From assembly GCA_023213395.1 (NCBI GenBank), contig CM041465.1, positions 17,670,001-17,734,000 on the forward strand: a DNA stretch of 64,000 nt, read 5' to 3'. The DNA comes from Cycas panzhihuaensis (lineage: Eukaryota; Cycadophyta). The position numbers and the translations under genes were made by a program. This document shows positions 35,340 to 46,949 of the stretch, piece by piece (the stretch's first letter is position 1; the number at the start of each line of letters is the position of its first letter). The notes beneath the pieces are model-generated. The model was not told the DNA's origin. It worked only from the letters and a program-made list of their open reading frames with translations, and did no database searches.

Positions 35340-35592
35340 GGATCTATCCTTCATCTCCATGCACTAAACACAAAGACAAATATATGAGGAAGAGAACTTA
35401 CAAAATGGGGAGGCAAGAATGAGCCTCCTCCATTGAGGTTTTACTTTTATATTAAGAGAGGGAGCATTAGAGTTAGGTGAAATGCAATTATATATAATAC
35501 ACATGAAAGTACATTTTACTTAAGTGATCTAATTTAAAGTTCACTTAAGACCCTTTTTAGAAATAATCAACTAATGTAATGACCTTGTGATA
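35340..35592 (-). repeat. Element D 3' LTR
   Basis: It matches 56160-56444 with small deletions. The minus-strand start is TATCACAAGG where the 5' copy has TGTTGCAAGG. A G-rich tract on the minus strand (35605-35616) just inside may be the polypurine tract. Confidence 0.82.
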
Positions 35593-36059
35593 TTAATCTA
35601 TTTTAATCCCCCCCTTATTAATAGAAGTTCATTTCATATTATTTTATTCTATCCTATAAGGCCTTAATTTGAGCCTCTTATAGAGCAAACTACTATGACA
35701 CTTTTGTGGAAAACCCTCATGGGGAAGAAAACCCATAGACTTTCTAATCTACTAACCTAGCTCAAGTAGCTCTTTAAATAAAGCTAGATAGCTAATCAGT
35801 ACAATGAATTTTGTAGTTGAAATCTATTGAGTCTCCAATACCATTTGGTCATCCCCCATGCCCTTTCAGGTTTTCACAAGTTTTAATTTTTCAAAATTAT
35901 ACAACCCTTATCCTTTCGCGCCCACAAGGGGTTTTCACAAATGGGATAGAGTAAATACTTACTCTTATCCTTTTGCACCCATAAGGGGTTTTCATAAATC
36001 AAATAGAGTATAATGGTCCTATTTTCATCTCCTTTAATCAATTGGAGATGGAGGCCCTA

Positions 36060-36690
36060 AGGTTGAGTTACCTTCAAAACTATTCAAACTTCATTCTCTT
36101 CAGTGGTTTGGTGAGGATATCAGCCACTTGATCTGCTATGGGGTAGTACTCCAATTGAATTATACCATCATGAACTAGTTCTCCAATCTTGTAAATTTTT
36201 GTACTTATATATTTGGTACGATCATGAAATATAGGATTTTTATCCATTTAGATTGTAGATTAATTATCTACATATAAGATAGTAGAACTTATTTGGGTGG
36301 AATTTAATGTATTCAATAATTTTTTAAGACATATCACCTCCTTGCTTGTCTCAAAAGCAGTAATATATTCAACTTTAGTAGTTGAGTCTACAACTACCTT
36401 ATGCTATCTAGATCTCCATGATATTGGTGTTATTCCAAGAAATGTTATGTACCCAGACATAGATCTTCATGTGTATTTATCTCTAGAAAAGTCTGAGCCT
36501 ATGTATGCATAAAGTTTAAATTCTTCATTGGGTTCATACAATAGACCATATTAGCTAGTTATCTTTAGGTACCTCAACACTCATATTATAGCTTACCAGT
36601 GATTTTGATTAGGATTTGTTATGAATCTTACAAGAATGCCAATAAAGTATGTAACACCTAGCCTTATGTTAGTAGTATAGATGAGACTAC
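36060..36690 (-). pseudogene. Element D RNase H
   Basis: Minus-strand blocks in frame with stops: GSDFSRDKYTWRSMSGYITFL (about 36440-36505) with DSTTKVEYITAFE just after. It ends with HDGIIQLEYYPIADQVADI and LTKP (about 36095-36175), the standard C-terminal end of copia Pol. It lies between RT and the 3' LTR, as expected. Confidence 0.85.
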
Positions 36691-37854
36691 CTATAAGCAA
36701 CCTATAGAGTGTTGCATTTGTCTTCCTAGTGTCACCATCAATTGAGAGTTTAATATTAGGTTCCATAGGTATGGCCATTGCTCAAGCACATTCAAAAGGT
36801 CATTGATATATTTTTCTTGGGAGAGAAAGATTTTTCTATTCTTTTGAGTTACTTCAATTCCTAAGTAATATTTTATCAACCTAAGGTTAGAAAATTCAAA
36901 AGTTTTACCAAGGTCCTTCTTCAGTTGGTTGATTACATATTCACTATTCCCTGTTATTAGCATATCATTCATAAAGATTAAGAGGTAAGTGACTTTATAT
37001 TTTTTATTCTTGATGAATTGTATTACATTAATATGTTGATAGTCACAAATCTCATATCTAAGTTACCTTATTTTTTTAGACAACTTGATAAACCAAGCAC
37101 GAGGGGCTTGTTTTAGGTCATACAAGGACTTTTTGAGCATGTAAACCTTATGCTCTTGACTGGAAATCTTGTATCCTTTTGGCTAAGCTATATAAATTTC
37201 TTCTTTAAGGTCCCCATTGAGAAATGTAGTCTTAACATTGAGTTGGTGGATTTTCTAACCTTGTTGAGTAGCCAAGGCTATAAGAGTTCTGATTGTAGGC
37301 CACTTGATTGTAGGAGTAAAGATTATAGTGTAGTTGATGCCTTTCCTTTGCATGAATTCTTTTTCTACCAACCTCACCTTATGTTTTTCTAGGGTGCCAT
37401 TTAATCTATACTTATTTTTTAATACCCATTTATTTTGAACAACCTTTCTTCCAAGTGGTAGATCAACAAGCTCCTATGTACCATTCTTAATAAGAGATTA
37501 GTACTCTTCGTTCATGGAATTTCTCCAAGCTACATGCTTTATAGCTTCTTAGTATATTAGAGGATTTTCATTAAGAGCAAGGTACAGTTCTATTAGTTCA
37601 AGGTCAACAAAAAGTGATTCATATATCCTTGCTCTATAGGCACTTTTAGTGCCAGTTTTGCCTACCTCATTTGGTTACATGTCCTTGTGTAGCTATTAGG
37701 CTTCACAAAAACCTTGAGTTGGGAATGAGGTTTTCATTTCCATAGCCTCTTGGTCTTTATTTTGATCCTAAAAAGGATCATGGAAAATGTTTGGCATGCA
37801 AAAAGTTGATGATGTTGGAGAAGATTGGCCAGCCACTGATGTTAGAGAAGGTGG
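36690..37854 (-). pseudogene. Element D reverse transcriptase
   Basis: Copia RT is readable on the minus strand: WRNSMNEEY (about 37510-37535), QNKWVLKNKYRLNGTLEKHK, MLKKSLYDLKQAPRAWFIKL (about 37085-37145), and the active-site region NDMLITG (about 36955-36972), where the usual YVDDML reads MNDML, so one catalytic Asp is lost. LGKTFEFSNL and KYYLGIEV follow. It is separated from its integrase by element C. Confidence 0.88.
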
Positions 37855-37859
37855 TCCTT
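37855..37859. repeat. Target-site duplication of element C, left copy
   Basis: TCCTT, repeated at 51578-51582. Confidence 0.88.
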
Positions 37860-40448
37860 TGAAATGCATATACGGGGTGGTCTCTTACGTTTAGTAAGAT
37901 GTGGCTAACTAAGATGTAGTCAGGCTATGAGTGGGATCAAACAGTAAAAAAAACACCACACAGGGCAGCCGTGCAGTAGAGCGCAAATTTGGGACCTGCA
38001 AATGGTGCCCAAATGCCTTAGGGAAATCTTTGGAGAAGGACGCAAGGCGAGGCCTTGGGTCATCCTAAAAGAAGAGGACCTCCTACCCCTCGGATGGCCG
38101 GAAAGAGGAAGAGGGATCCTAAAGAGTCGTGCCTTCCCAAGAGAGGGAGAAAGCGACGTGTAGGAAAATGCATGCAGTATGGTGTCCTACGTGTGGGCTA
38201 ATTGGGGAAGTGAAGAATGGATGACTCACACCCCAAAAAAAACTACCTACACGTGATATAAATAACTATAAACAAAAGAGATGTACAAATGCAAGGATGA
38301 GTTCTTTTCCTCTTTTTCATTCCCTATGTGTTTTAGCATGCAAACATATGCACAAAAGAAAACACTGCAGGAAAGGACAAAAAAGAAGAAGAATACCTAG
38401 AAATGTAGTGCAGTTGGAGTGTTACGACCTTTGATTCTTTGCTCACTCTCCTACTCAAACTTGTCACGTAGGTGAGAGACTAGCCGGCGACAGTTGCTGT
38501 AAGCAGTTAAGGAGCTATCTTACCTACCCCAAACGTGTGAAAAAAAAAAAACAACGTAAAGAATGCTAAAAAGGAAATAAAGAAATACTACTAATAAGAG
38601 GCTAACCTGTCAATGAGTTCGCCTCGTGCATATTCCTGTTACCGCAAAGCCTGCCAATCACAACACGAGAGTTTCTCCCTCCCGGTAGAGGGGATGCCAA
38701 ATATACCTAATATATGTATATGTAAATACAAAGAACTGATAGCAAATCAAGTCAAAGAAATGTTGCACACTACTCCAAAACTCTAAGAAAAACTCAAACA
38801 AGCAACAGCACTAAATGGTATCTAAAATGAAGGAGTTAGCCTCGGAATGGCCAACTCACCCACATGTATCTCTGCATAGCCTTGAGGGAGGGAAAAATAA
38901 AGTGTATTGGCTGTATGGGACAGCAAATAAGAGAGGAAATAGACCAACAGAATGATATACAAGCACACCTAAGAGATAAAGTACTATAGACAACAAATCG
39001 TCTATTTGGGATGAGCTAAGGGTCACAGACCAATTGGGAAGGGTTTTGGGGCTTATGTGGTGCCCAAAACTAGTAGGCGCAGGTCTAAAACCAGCATGGC
39101 AAGGGGCTTCCAATGCTATTTCAGATCTGGAAACAGGCTCTCAAAATCCCTGGCCCAGCTTCAAGGGAGGCATGAGGTGGAAGAGGAAGGAAGGGAAGGG
39201 TTTGGACCCTTGGGGAGAAGGCCAATAAGGGGGACTGACCCCGCCTTTCTCCCTTCACCCTTCCTTGTGTAATCCTCTTGCACAACCACCTTGAAGTGAG
39301 CTTGTAAGAAATGAGAGAGGGAGCACTATAAATAGGGAGCAATGACAAGCTCCTATAGGATGCAAAGCTAAGAGCAAAAAAAATAACTGAGAACTATTTA
39401 TAAAAGGGAGGAGAAAAACCATGAATCTTAGAGAAACAATGGAGAGGTACCTTGCAGTAGGAAGTAAGAGCTTGTTCCTGCTAGGAACTAGGAGGAGAAG
39501 CCTATGTTTGGCACCCTTTTCAGGCCTGGGCTAAAGAGGAGGCCAGCGTGGGAGTACAACTAAGATCTTGGAACCTTAGAGCTTACTTTGATGAATTGCT
39601 GTGAGTCTTCCTTCCACCACGATGTAAACCTACAAAGAGAGGGCCTGAGCTACTGGAGTAGGGCCTGTGATGTAGCAGGTATCCCTATAGAAGGAGCACT
39701 AGAGCCAAAGAGTAGATCTTCTGGCAATCCTGGAGAGAGAGCTAGAGTAGTATCCAAAAAATAAATGATGAAGAGACCCAAATGACTTACTTTTTGGGTT
39801 TTATATTCCCCTTAACCCTAAATGAGCATTTAGGATTACGGGGAGATGAGTAGGCATAGACGACACGTGGTAGTTCTGTGAAAAGAGCGGGAAATACCGT
39901 GACTGTTTTAAAAAATAATTTTAAACAGTCGCACCGTGGTAAACTTTGTGGTATCATGGTAAACATCACGGTACCACTAAGTTTACAGTGGTGTGGGCCT
40001 TCAAGCTAAAATTAAGGTAAAAATAGGGCCTAAAGCCAAACAGGGGGTATGCTGAGGCTGGGTAGGCTAGAAATTCCTACCTAGGTGGCTGACAAGTGGC
40101 CAGAAGAGAGGAACAAGTCTCAATGGAGGGTCCTATCACACTTAGAAAGAGAATCAAAGTAGAGACAGGATGTTGTCATGGATGAGACGTGGCTAACTAA
40201 GGTGCTCGAGGAGCTATGGAGATGTTGTGGGTAGTTGAGTGCCATATGGGGTGCATGACTCGCTAAGGAGTGCCCTCACGGTGGGTCATCATAGGCTAAA
40301 TAGGTGTACACAACATAAAACCATCTACGAATACATAACATGCAAGCAAATATTCCTCACAAAAGAAAACAATAATAAGGTGAGAAACATATATCTGAGC
40401 TTACTGGAGTCAACTCATCCCAAATCCATTCCCAATAGTTGGGAAACA
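37860..40448 (-). repeat. Element C 3' LTR
   Basis: 2589 bases; on the minus strand TGTTTCCC ... ATTTCA. The polypurine tract CAAGGGGTAG (40449-40458, minus) adjoins it. The palindrome pair lies at 39931-39998 and the TATA box ATATAAAA at 39799-39806 (minus). Large ORFs such as 39034-39272 (+) are chance frames in the LTR. Confidence 0.9.
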
Positions 40449-40808
40449 CTACCCCTTGATAGCAAAGCCTCACCGCTCAGAAGCGTGGTGTAATGGCAAA
40501 TGCTGGCAACCAAAAAACTGTTAGTAGCACATGCGTAAATATATAAATAAATCATGAACACTATATGGACTAAGGGTGTCGACGAGTGTTGTGGTAGAAT
40601 GCATGGACAAGGGAAATGGAAACGAGAACAACATAGGGGCTGCCTATGTGTCATCTACAAGTTGACCTATAAATGAGAAGAATGAAAGAGGGTGATATCC
40701 CCGTTGTTAAAATATAATGAGTGATGTGAGGGCACCCAGTAGACTAAACAAGCAAACTAGAAGAAGGGTGACCAGAGACTTGAGCAATGGGCTGGCCAAG
40801 CAAGTCTC

Positions 40809-41231
40809 TTAAAGGTGGTCGCTAAGAAGAGGGAGGTGACACTCAAGGATGAGGCGAACGAGGCTGTCCACCTCAGCATTGAGGGCCCGGGGAATATGGC
40901 AAATGTCGATAGACTGGAAGTGAGCCAATAGCAATCTCGCGGTTGATGCAAGGGCTCTCAAGCATGGGTACCACACCTGGTAAACCTAGGTGAGATGAGA
41001 CACCACCACTTGGGAGTCGCAAAGAAGGATGATAGGTCCATGATGGAAATGCCATGTATCAGTGAGGGCTTTAATAATGACCGTGTGCTCAGCTTCATTA
41101 TTGGTTGCCTCAAGAAGGAAGATTCTAAAGCATAGATAGTCATACCCAGAAGAGTCACAGAGTATCCACGCGATAGCAGAAGGACCAGGGTTGCCGCAGC
41201 TTCCGCCATCGGTGAAAATGAAAAGAGCCAT
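40809..41231 (-). pseudogene. Element C stand-alone archaeal-type RNase H (best-preserved copy)
   Basis: ATG at 41231 begins MALFIFTDGGSCGNPGPS. The domain is open to 40986, where there is one stop (TAG for CAG is likely), then continues to TAA at 40809, giving about 140 codons. Catalytic residues: Asp in FTDGG, Glu in ATNNEAEH, Asp in LLCDSQVVVSH, Asp in EVDSL; all four are present. HIPRALN is also present. GGSxGNPGPS, ATNNEAE and HxPRxxN match the archaeal-type RNase H of Tat elements and cellular RNase HI relatives. The open frame extends 94 codons upstream (to 41513), but A and B do not conserve that part, so I prefer the ATG at 41231. Confidence 0.85.
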
Positions 41232-41744
41232 GAGTAGGATGACTACTTTTCTAAAAGAAGTGCAATGTGACCAATAAAAGAGATGAGGAGAGGATCCTAT
41301 ATCACTAGTAACGATGGCCGTAAAGGGGTACAAAGGCCTAACAATAAGGCAACCCAAAGGTAGGGAAGAAAAATGGCGGAAAGGGACCCTGGGGCACCCA
41401 AAATGGCTTAAGGGAGCACAAAGGGGCACCTGGCCAGAGGGGACACTCCCTATGGGAGTACCAAGGGTAAAAATAGGCGGTAAAAATGAGTCCAGGGTGG
41501 CAAAATGAGGCAAACGAGTATAAACTCAAGCATGCGCAGGAGTAGCACGTGAAACGAGACAAGGAGGCTTTGGCAAAATGAGTCGTCTGGGGTGCCATTA
41601 ATGCGCCAAGAGAAATGAGTCAAAAGGAAGCAACAGAGACTGAAAGGAGAATTGGGCCAGAAGGCAATGCTGGCCAGGGCAGAAACGTGGTCTAGAAGGC
41701 TACCTCGAGGGTGAAAAAGAAAGAAGTGCCTGGCGGGGGCCCCA

Positions 41745-41756
41745 CCTATATAAGGA
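41745..41756 (-). promoter_or_regulatory. Candidate internal TATA box (C)
   Basis: Minus strand CCTTATATAGG with the GC-rich flank, about 520 bases before the RNase H ATG. It is conserved with A and B. Confidence 0.45.
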
Positions 41757-42182
41757 AAAGTCGAATGAAAAAGGTTTGATTATCACGAGCTCTCGTACAA
41801 AATTCAGAGCTCGTTCCTCACATAGCAGAGTGCTACCCTAGCTCTGGGACACACAGTGAGAGATTCGATCATTGGATCAAGACGAGGAGGTAGCCAGAGT
41901 GACCGCGGGATCGAGATGACGATTGCGCGACCAGATCCAGTGAGTGGATCACCAAACCCAACCCGAAATCACAATTTAAAATTTAATGCTTTTATGAGTT
42001 TTTTTTGTAGTTTTTGGCCCCATAAGGGTGAGAAGCGACCTCCGAGGGTCTGAATTAGACCCAAAGAGGGGTAGGACTAGGGAATTAGGTAGCCCTGGTC
42101 CTAGTGGGCCTAACTGTGGCCCACCCAGAGGAAAAATTTTAATTTTTGGGGGCCGAGAACCACCCCCCACTTTAGGGGAGTG

Positions 42183-42280
42183 ACATTCGCACCGCGGTAA
42201 AGATCATAGTGCCGTGATCTTTTCTGCAGGGCAATCGCCTGGCCCTACCTAAATTCTGTGGTACCATAGAATTTAGCGCG
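42183..42280. promoter_or_regulatory. Element C central paired palindromes
   Basis: Minus-facing AAGATC-N10-GATCTT then CGGTGCGAATG (42183-42223), and plus-facing AAATTC-TGT-GGTACC-ATA-GAATTT then GCGGTGTAG (42250-42280). The first faces the RNase H ORF and the second faces the antisense ORF at 42434. The arrangement equals that in A and B. Confidence 0.5.
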
Positions 42281-42433
42281 GTGTAGGGCCAGAATCCCAG
42301 AAGAAAAGAAAAGGAGACCCCGAGGAGTCCCAAATTTGGACCAAATGATGCCAAGAGAGGGTCTGGAGAAACCAAGAGTGAGTGCTGGTTGCAGACTGAT
42401 GCGTTTGAGTGGCATTTTGTGCAGGTAGTGACT

Positions 42434-43629
42434 ATGGTGGAGAACCGCGAGAATGATGGTATGACTCTGTTGAGCTTTTTGGAGATGATAAGCAGAGAGG
42501 ACAAAGGGGTCCTCTAAAGATGCAGATTGCTAAAGGTGGTGAAGACACCTCAGTATATGTCAGATCAGAGGCTGCTCGTGGATATAGTGTCGCATTGGGA
42601 CAAGCAAAGATACGTTTCCATCTGCCCCAAGTAGGGGACATCACAGTGACACCCAGAGACATCCGACGGATCTTAGGGGTGCTAGTGATAGGGAGACCAG
42701 CCACTCTAGGGGTATTGCCTAGCAATGAGACGGCTCATCGGGAGGCGGCAATGTTCTTCACAGGCTAGGACAGATGGGAGAGGTGAGGGATGCCTCTACA
42801 TAGCATGGTGATGTCTATGGTTCCTCATGTAAGGAAATTAACCACCTTATGCATTCTATTTCGAATTTCCCAGAAACAGAATTATAGGGATATTCTAGGA
42901 GGCTGGATGGATGCAGTGCGCCAGTGCGAGGCCGGCGAGAGATTGGATTGGGCCACCCTTATAGCGACGAATCAAATGGCCCAGTTGGATGCTATCAGGG
43001 TGACGGGTAGAGGTGGATTATCATACATCACACTATTATAGTGCTAGTTCTTTGACCATTTTGCAGTAGTGGCACCGTTAGGGGGACCACACCTCATACT
43101 AGACTGGGCACCTATGGTACACAGGTGGCAGACCTGGTTCATGGGAGTGGAGGATCAGGTGCATGTCAGCAGGTCAATGGATGCCATGTCATTGGATTTA
43201 CTCACGATGATTAACTACATACTAGACCCCTACCGGTCGACGAGATGGGACAGCAATGAGGATGTAGGAGGAGCAGGGGCTACCCCTAGAGACTATGAAG
43301 GTAGAGATGGGGGAGATGGGGCCAGCCCATCTCGAGCTGATGATAAGGCAGGGCCATCAGGGACTGCTAAGAAGATGAGGGGGCCTATGACACAAGCCTA
43401 AAGATTGAGGATCGTGGAGAGACCCAGAGTGGCAGCTCCACCAGTTGAGAGAGAGGCACATGCCCTAGCAGTGGAGGCAGTTGTAGAGGAGGTGCCAAAG
43501 GAGGAGGCACCTAGAGTTGGTGGAAAGCGAGGGACATAGGCTATCACACAGGCAGAGGAGCCGGTAGCCATAGCAGGTGAGGCTCAACCTTCCTCGTTGT
43601 TTGATAGCCAGATGCATTGTATTATTTAG
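42434..43629 (+). pseudogene. Element C antisense ORF, plant-mobile-domain-like
   Basis: It is antisense relative to C, so it reads on the plus strand. ATG at 42434 (MVENREND) is in the same position as in B. A one-base deletion near 42615, just before FHLPQVGDITVTPRDIRRIL, shifts the frame. Blocks then match B: GRPATLGVLPSNE, LCILFRISQKQNYRDI, GGWMDAV, GRGGLSYITLL, FFDHFAVVAPL, LDWAPMVHRW, MSLDLLTMINYILDPYRS, and the acidic, Gly-rich tail. Stops are few (five or six), so the consensus of B and C would give a nearly complete protein. The function is unknown; the family is inferred from FHLPxxG and IxxILG spacing. Confidence 0.75.
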
Positions 43630-43695
43630 TTTTTGATTTGATATTTGCGCAGACATGTACTAATACATGACATGGTGGATTTATACGTGCTGTAG

Positions 43696-44294
43696 AGATC
43701 AGACGGGTGGTTGAGGCCATGGTAAGGGAGATGTTCCCTCAGGTATATGCAAAGGGGCAGCCACCCATCCAGGTAGAGGATACACCTAGATCGGCGGGTG
43801 CCTACATGGCAGTGTTTGTCCCGTTGACAAGGGCGAGAGATATATGGGCTGCAGAGTCCCAAGAGCATATAGCATTCAGGGGACAGATGCAGCAGGAGCT
43901 GGATGAGGCTCGGGACACACAAGACGTACTATAGAGTCACACACAGGCACTAAAGGCCCAAGGTAGAGGCAGAGGGGATATGGGGAGCTATATTTAGGTG
44001 GTGATGCTAGAGGAGAGCCTCTGAGGGATGGAGGAGAGGTTGCGCCTCATAGAGGCAAAGCGAGATCATATCCAGGTATGATACAATTGACTGGTCAAGG
44101 ATATGGCAGCGTCAAAGTTAACACAGAGCAGGACTCAGACCCATATAGCAGTGATGACCCCAAGGAGGCCACGAGACGAGGGGAACGAGGTAGGGAGCTC
44201 ATAGAGACCCAAGAGGAGTCTCGAAGGGATGTGATCCCTAGGAGAGGGATCACATAAACAAGGAGATGATACCCCAGGAGCAGGGCAACAATAG
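43696..44294 (+). pseudogene. Element C antisense gene, second exon
   Basis: The frame opens after GTAG|AGATC and reads RRVVEAMVREMFPQVYAKGQ. It continues with ESQEHIAFRGQMQQELDEA and a heptad-rich EEERL-like stretch and ends at TAG 44292-44294. It matches 20725-21317 in B. Four stops are present. The heptads suggest a coiled coil. Confidence 0.6.
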
Positions 44295-44713
44295 TGTGGT
44301 AGTTATGTATTTCATTTTGACAGGGGAAAGCACAGGTCTCGAGGGTGTTATATATATAGAGTCATATGATTGTACCCCACTGCAAGGACACCAGCTTCCC
44401 AAATGTACGATGTGACATATGATTTTGATGTATATATCTAGATGGGGCAATTGGTACCCCATTTTGATATGTGATGATGTGTATAACATGTGTGACAGAT
44501 GACATGTATGTTTTGGTATGTATGTTATAGATGCTTTATTATGTGATGCACGTATTTCCTTCCATACATGGCATATATCTAATAGGAGCACACACGACTA
44601 CCATGAGTAAAGGTGATAGACATATGTGGGGTTAGAAATAGGGCATACGCATGTCCATGGAGGAGCATAGCGAGATATGTGAACGAAACACTCTGCGAGA
44701 TAGGGAGTAACAA

Positions 44714-45081
44714 TACTCCAAAGTGTCGTCCTAACTGGGGGATGCCCAAATAGGAAGACAAAAGTCCCAAAGGAATATAGGAACATGGGTTCCTTGGGAG
44801 GAACCAGAAGGAAATGGAGGAGGCCATCCTAAGTTATCATTCCACCCATGGCTGGGAGAAATGGGAACAACTTAAGATGGTAGTTTAGGCTCATTTCAAA
44901 GCGTTGTCCTAACTGGGGGATGCCCAAATAGGAGGACAAGGTCCCAAAGGAAATGGGAACACGGGTTCCACGGGAGGAACCAGAAGGAGATGAAGAAAAC
45001 TATCTTAAGTCATCATCCCACCCGTGGCTGGGAGGAACGAGAACGAACTTAATATGGTAGTTTAGGCTCATTTTAGAGCGT
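44714..45081. repeat. Tandem duplication of about 185 bases in element C
   Basis: 44714-44901 and 44902-45081 are two diverged copies of the post-pol block (each with GTCCTAACTGGGGGATGCCC and ending near TAGTTTAGGCTCATTT). A and B have one copy each. Confidence 0.8.
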
Positions 45082-45084
45082 GGA

Positions 45085-46949
45085 GAGAGAAAGAGGTGTG
45101 CCTAGACCCCATAGGGGTAGGGGTAGTCACACACAAAACAAGAGATAGGTGGCGAAGGGTAGGCCCAATGTGGCTAGGCCTACTAGTAAACTCGCTATGG
45201 TCGAAACCAGATAAGTGCAACAGACCTCGCATGCAATGGATCGTGTGGCAAGGTTGCACCTGAGTAAGAGTGGCTTTAGTCCTAGGTAGGGATCTAGAGC
45301 GTGAAGATGAAGTGCCTCTACGAGTGGCTCGTCGATGCGGGTGCCTACGTGAAATCACTCAGAGAGGCCAAGGAGGTGAAATAAGTGGCTGGTTCAGGAC
45401 CAATGGCTCGGGAACCAATGTGGAATGAAGAGGAGTAGGAATATCTGATCGAGGTATCCCCTTAGGCACTCGTGAAACCAAGGTGACATGTCGAGGAGAG
45501 GGCTCATAACCCTCGCTATCTGACTTAGAATCACTCGTGATGGCTAAGTAACCATAACCACCTATGCCAATAGGGGTAAACCTAACTAGGTTTGGCTCAT
45601 GACATGGCATAGGGTTTGACTGATGCAGGTTGGTCTCCTAAAACAAAGGTCTCACAGAAGGAGTAGCCTCCTCAGGATCGCTATCTTCATCATTGAAAAT
45701 AGCCTCACAGGCTGGATGAGAGGTGTGAGATGGTATAGGCTTACGGGCAACAACTTTAACTCATCCTTCATGGATAAATTTAAGTTGCCCCCAACACATG
45801 GAGCAGATTGCTCCCATTTGGTCAAGCCATGGTCGGCCCAACAAGAGGTTGTACTCCACATCGATATTAAGTACAACAACTTCGACAGAAACAGTTTTCT
45901 ATCCTAAGGTGAGGGAAAGGAAGACTATCCCTAAAGGGGACTTCTCAGTCCCATCATACCCTTGGCATTTCTAAGGGATAGATCCAAGAGCTACTATGCC
46001 TAGCTCCTTGAGCATATGCGCAGGCATAGCATTAACCAAAGAGTCATTATCTACAATGCTCCTCTTTATGATAAAATTAGGAGTGTCAATGGTAATGACG
46101 AATAGGTAATGCAAAAGCTTCTCCTACTCACTGGGAGATGGGAGATCTCTGGGATCAAATGAGATGACAGGTGGTCCATGGGAGGTAGCACCTACCGCAT
46201 GGATAGAAGTATCTTGTTGGCCAAGAGCTTCTAGAAGAAGAGCACATTGCTGAGGGCAGCTTCTCAAGACATCCATCAAGGACATCCCCGCAGCGACAGT
46301 GTGGAGCTAGTCAACAATAGAGAAGGGCTTCCCCTTTGTAGGTTTGGTAAGCGCCCTTTGAAAATCGTAACGGCCAGGGGGTACAGGAATAATCTTGGGA
46401 AGTGCAAGGGGTTCTAGAAGAGAAGTTTCTGGAAGAGGATCAAGGTGAGATGTGGATGAAGAGGCACCGGTTGTCTCTTTAGTGGCTTGAGACTGGGTTA
46501 AGGCATACAACGGAGTGGTCTCAAGTAATTGGACAACCTTCTTTCCCTTATTTCAGGATCGCGAAGGTGATGGAGCACAACGGTCAGGGGAACGTAAGGA
46601 GGATGATGAATCTCATGCACCCTTCCCTATACTATGCGAAGGACGAGAATCAGGGGATCTACCCCGGTTCCAGTTGTTTCTTTGTTGAGCATTGTGATCA
46701 TGCTCCCCATGTTTGGGGAATAGATCCTTATGAATGAGTTGATTGAGATTGGGCCTCGAAGCCCGTCTAGGAGACAAATCGCGTTGTGGAGCATCGCGAG
46801 GGTGTTGCACCTGACAATGTGAGTCATCATGGAAGCATTCCCCGTGGATGGAGTACCACTTCTTCTCGAGCTGAGGATTAGCTTTCCTCGCTTGAGAAGT
46901 TTGGGTACTACCCCCTTTGGGGGGAGCAGCTCGAGAAGCCTGTTGAATT
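45085..46949 (-). pseudogene. Element C gag C-terminus, protease and linker
   Basis: The minus frame continues from gag: WYSIHGECFHDDSHC zinc-knuckle-like block (about 46825-46865), and the protease active-site region VDNDSLVNAMP (about 46025-46055), in which the conserved Gly of D-x-G reads Asp. EYNLLLGRPWLDQMGA lies at about 45810-45860. A linker with little similarity to B's follows. It ends against the post-pol region at about 45085 without any RT sequence, which marks the internal deletion. Confidence 0.8.

Noticed and set aside
39034-39272. Overlapping ORFs in the C LTRs, repeated near 50119-50405
   Set aside because: They lie inside LTRs, have no family motif, and recur only because the LTR is duplicated.
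41232-41513. N-terminal extension of the C RNase H ORF
   Set aside because: The open frame is not conserved in A or B, and the conserved pyrimidine-AG and ATG at 41231 argue for the shorter start.
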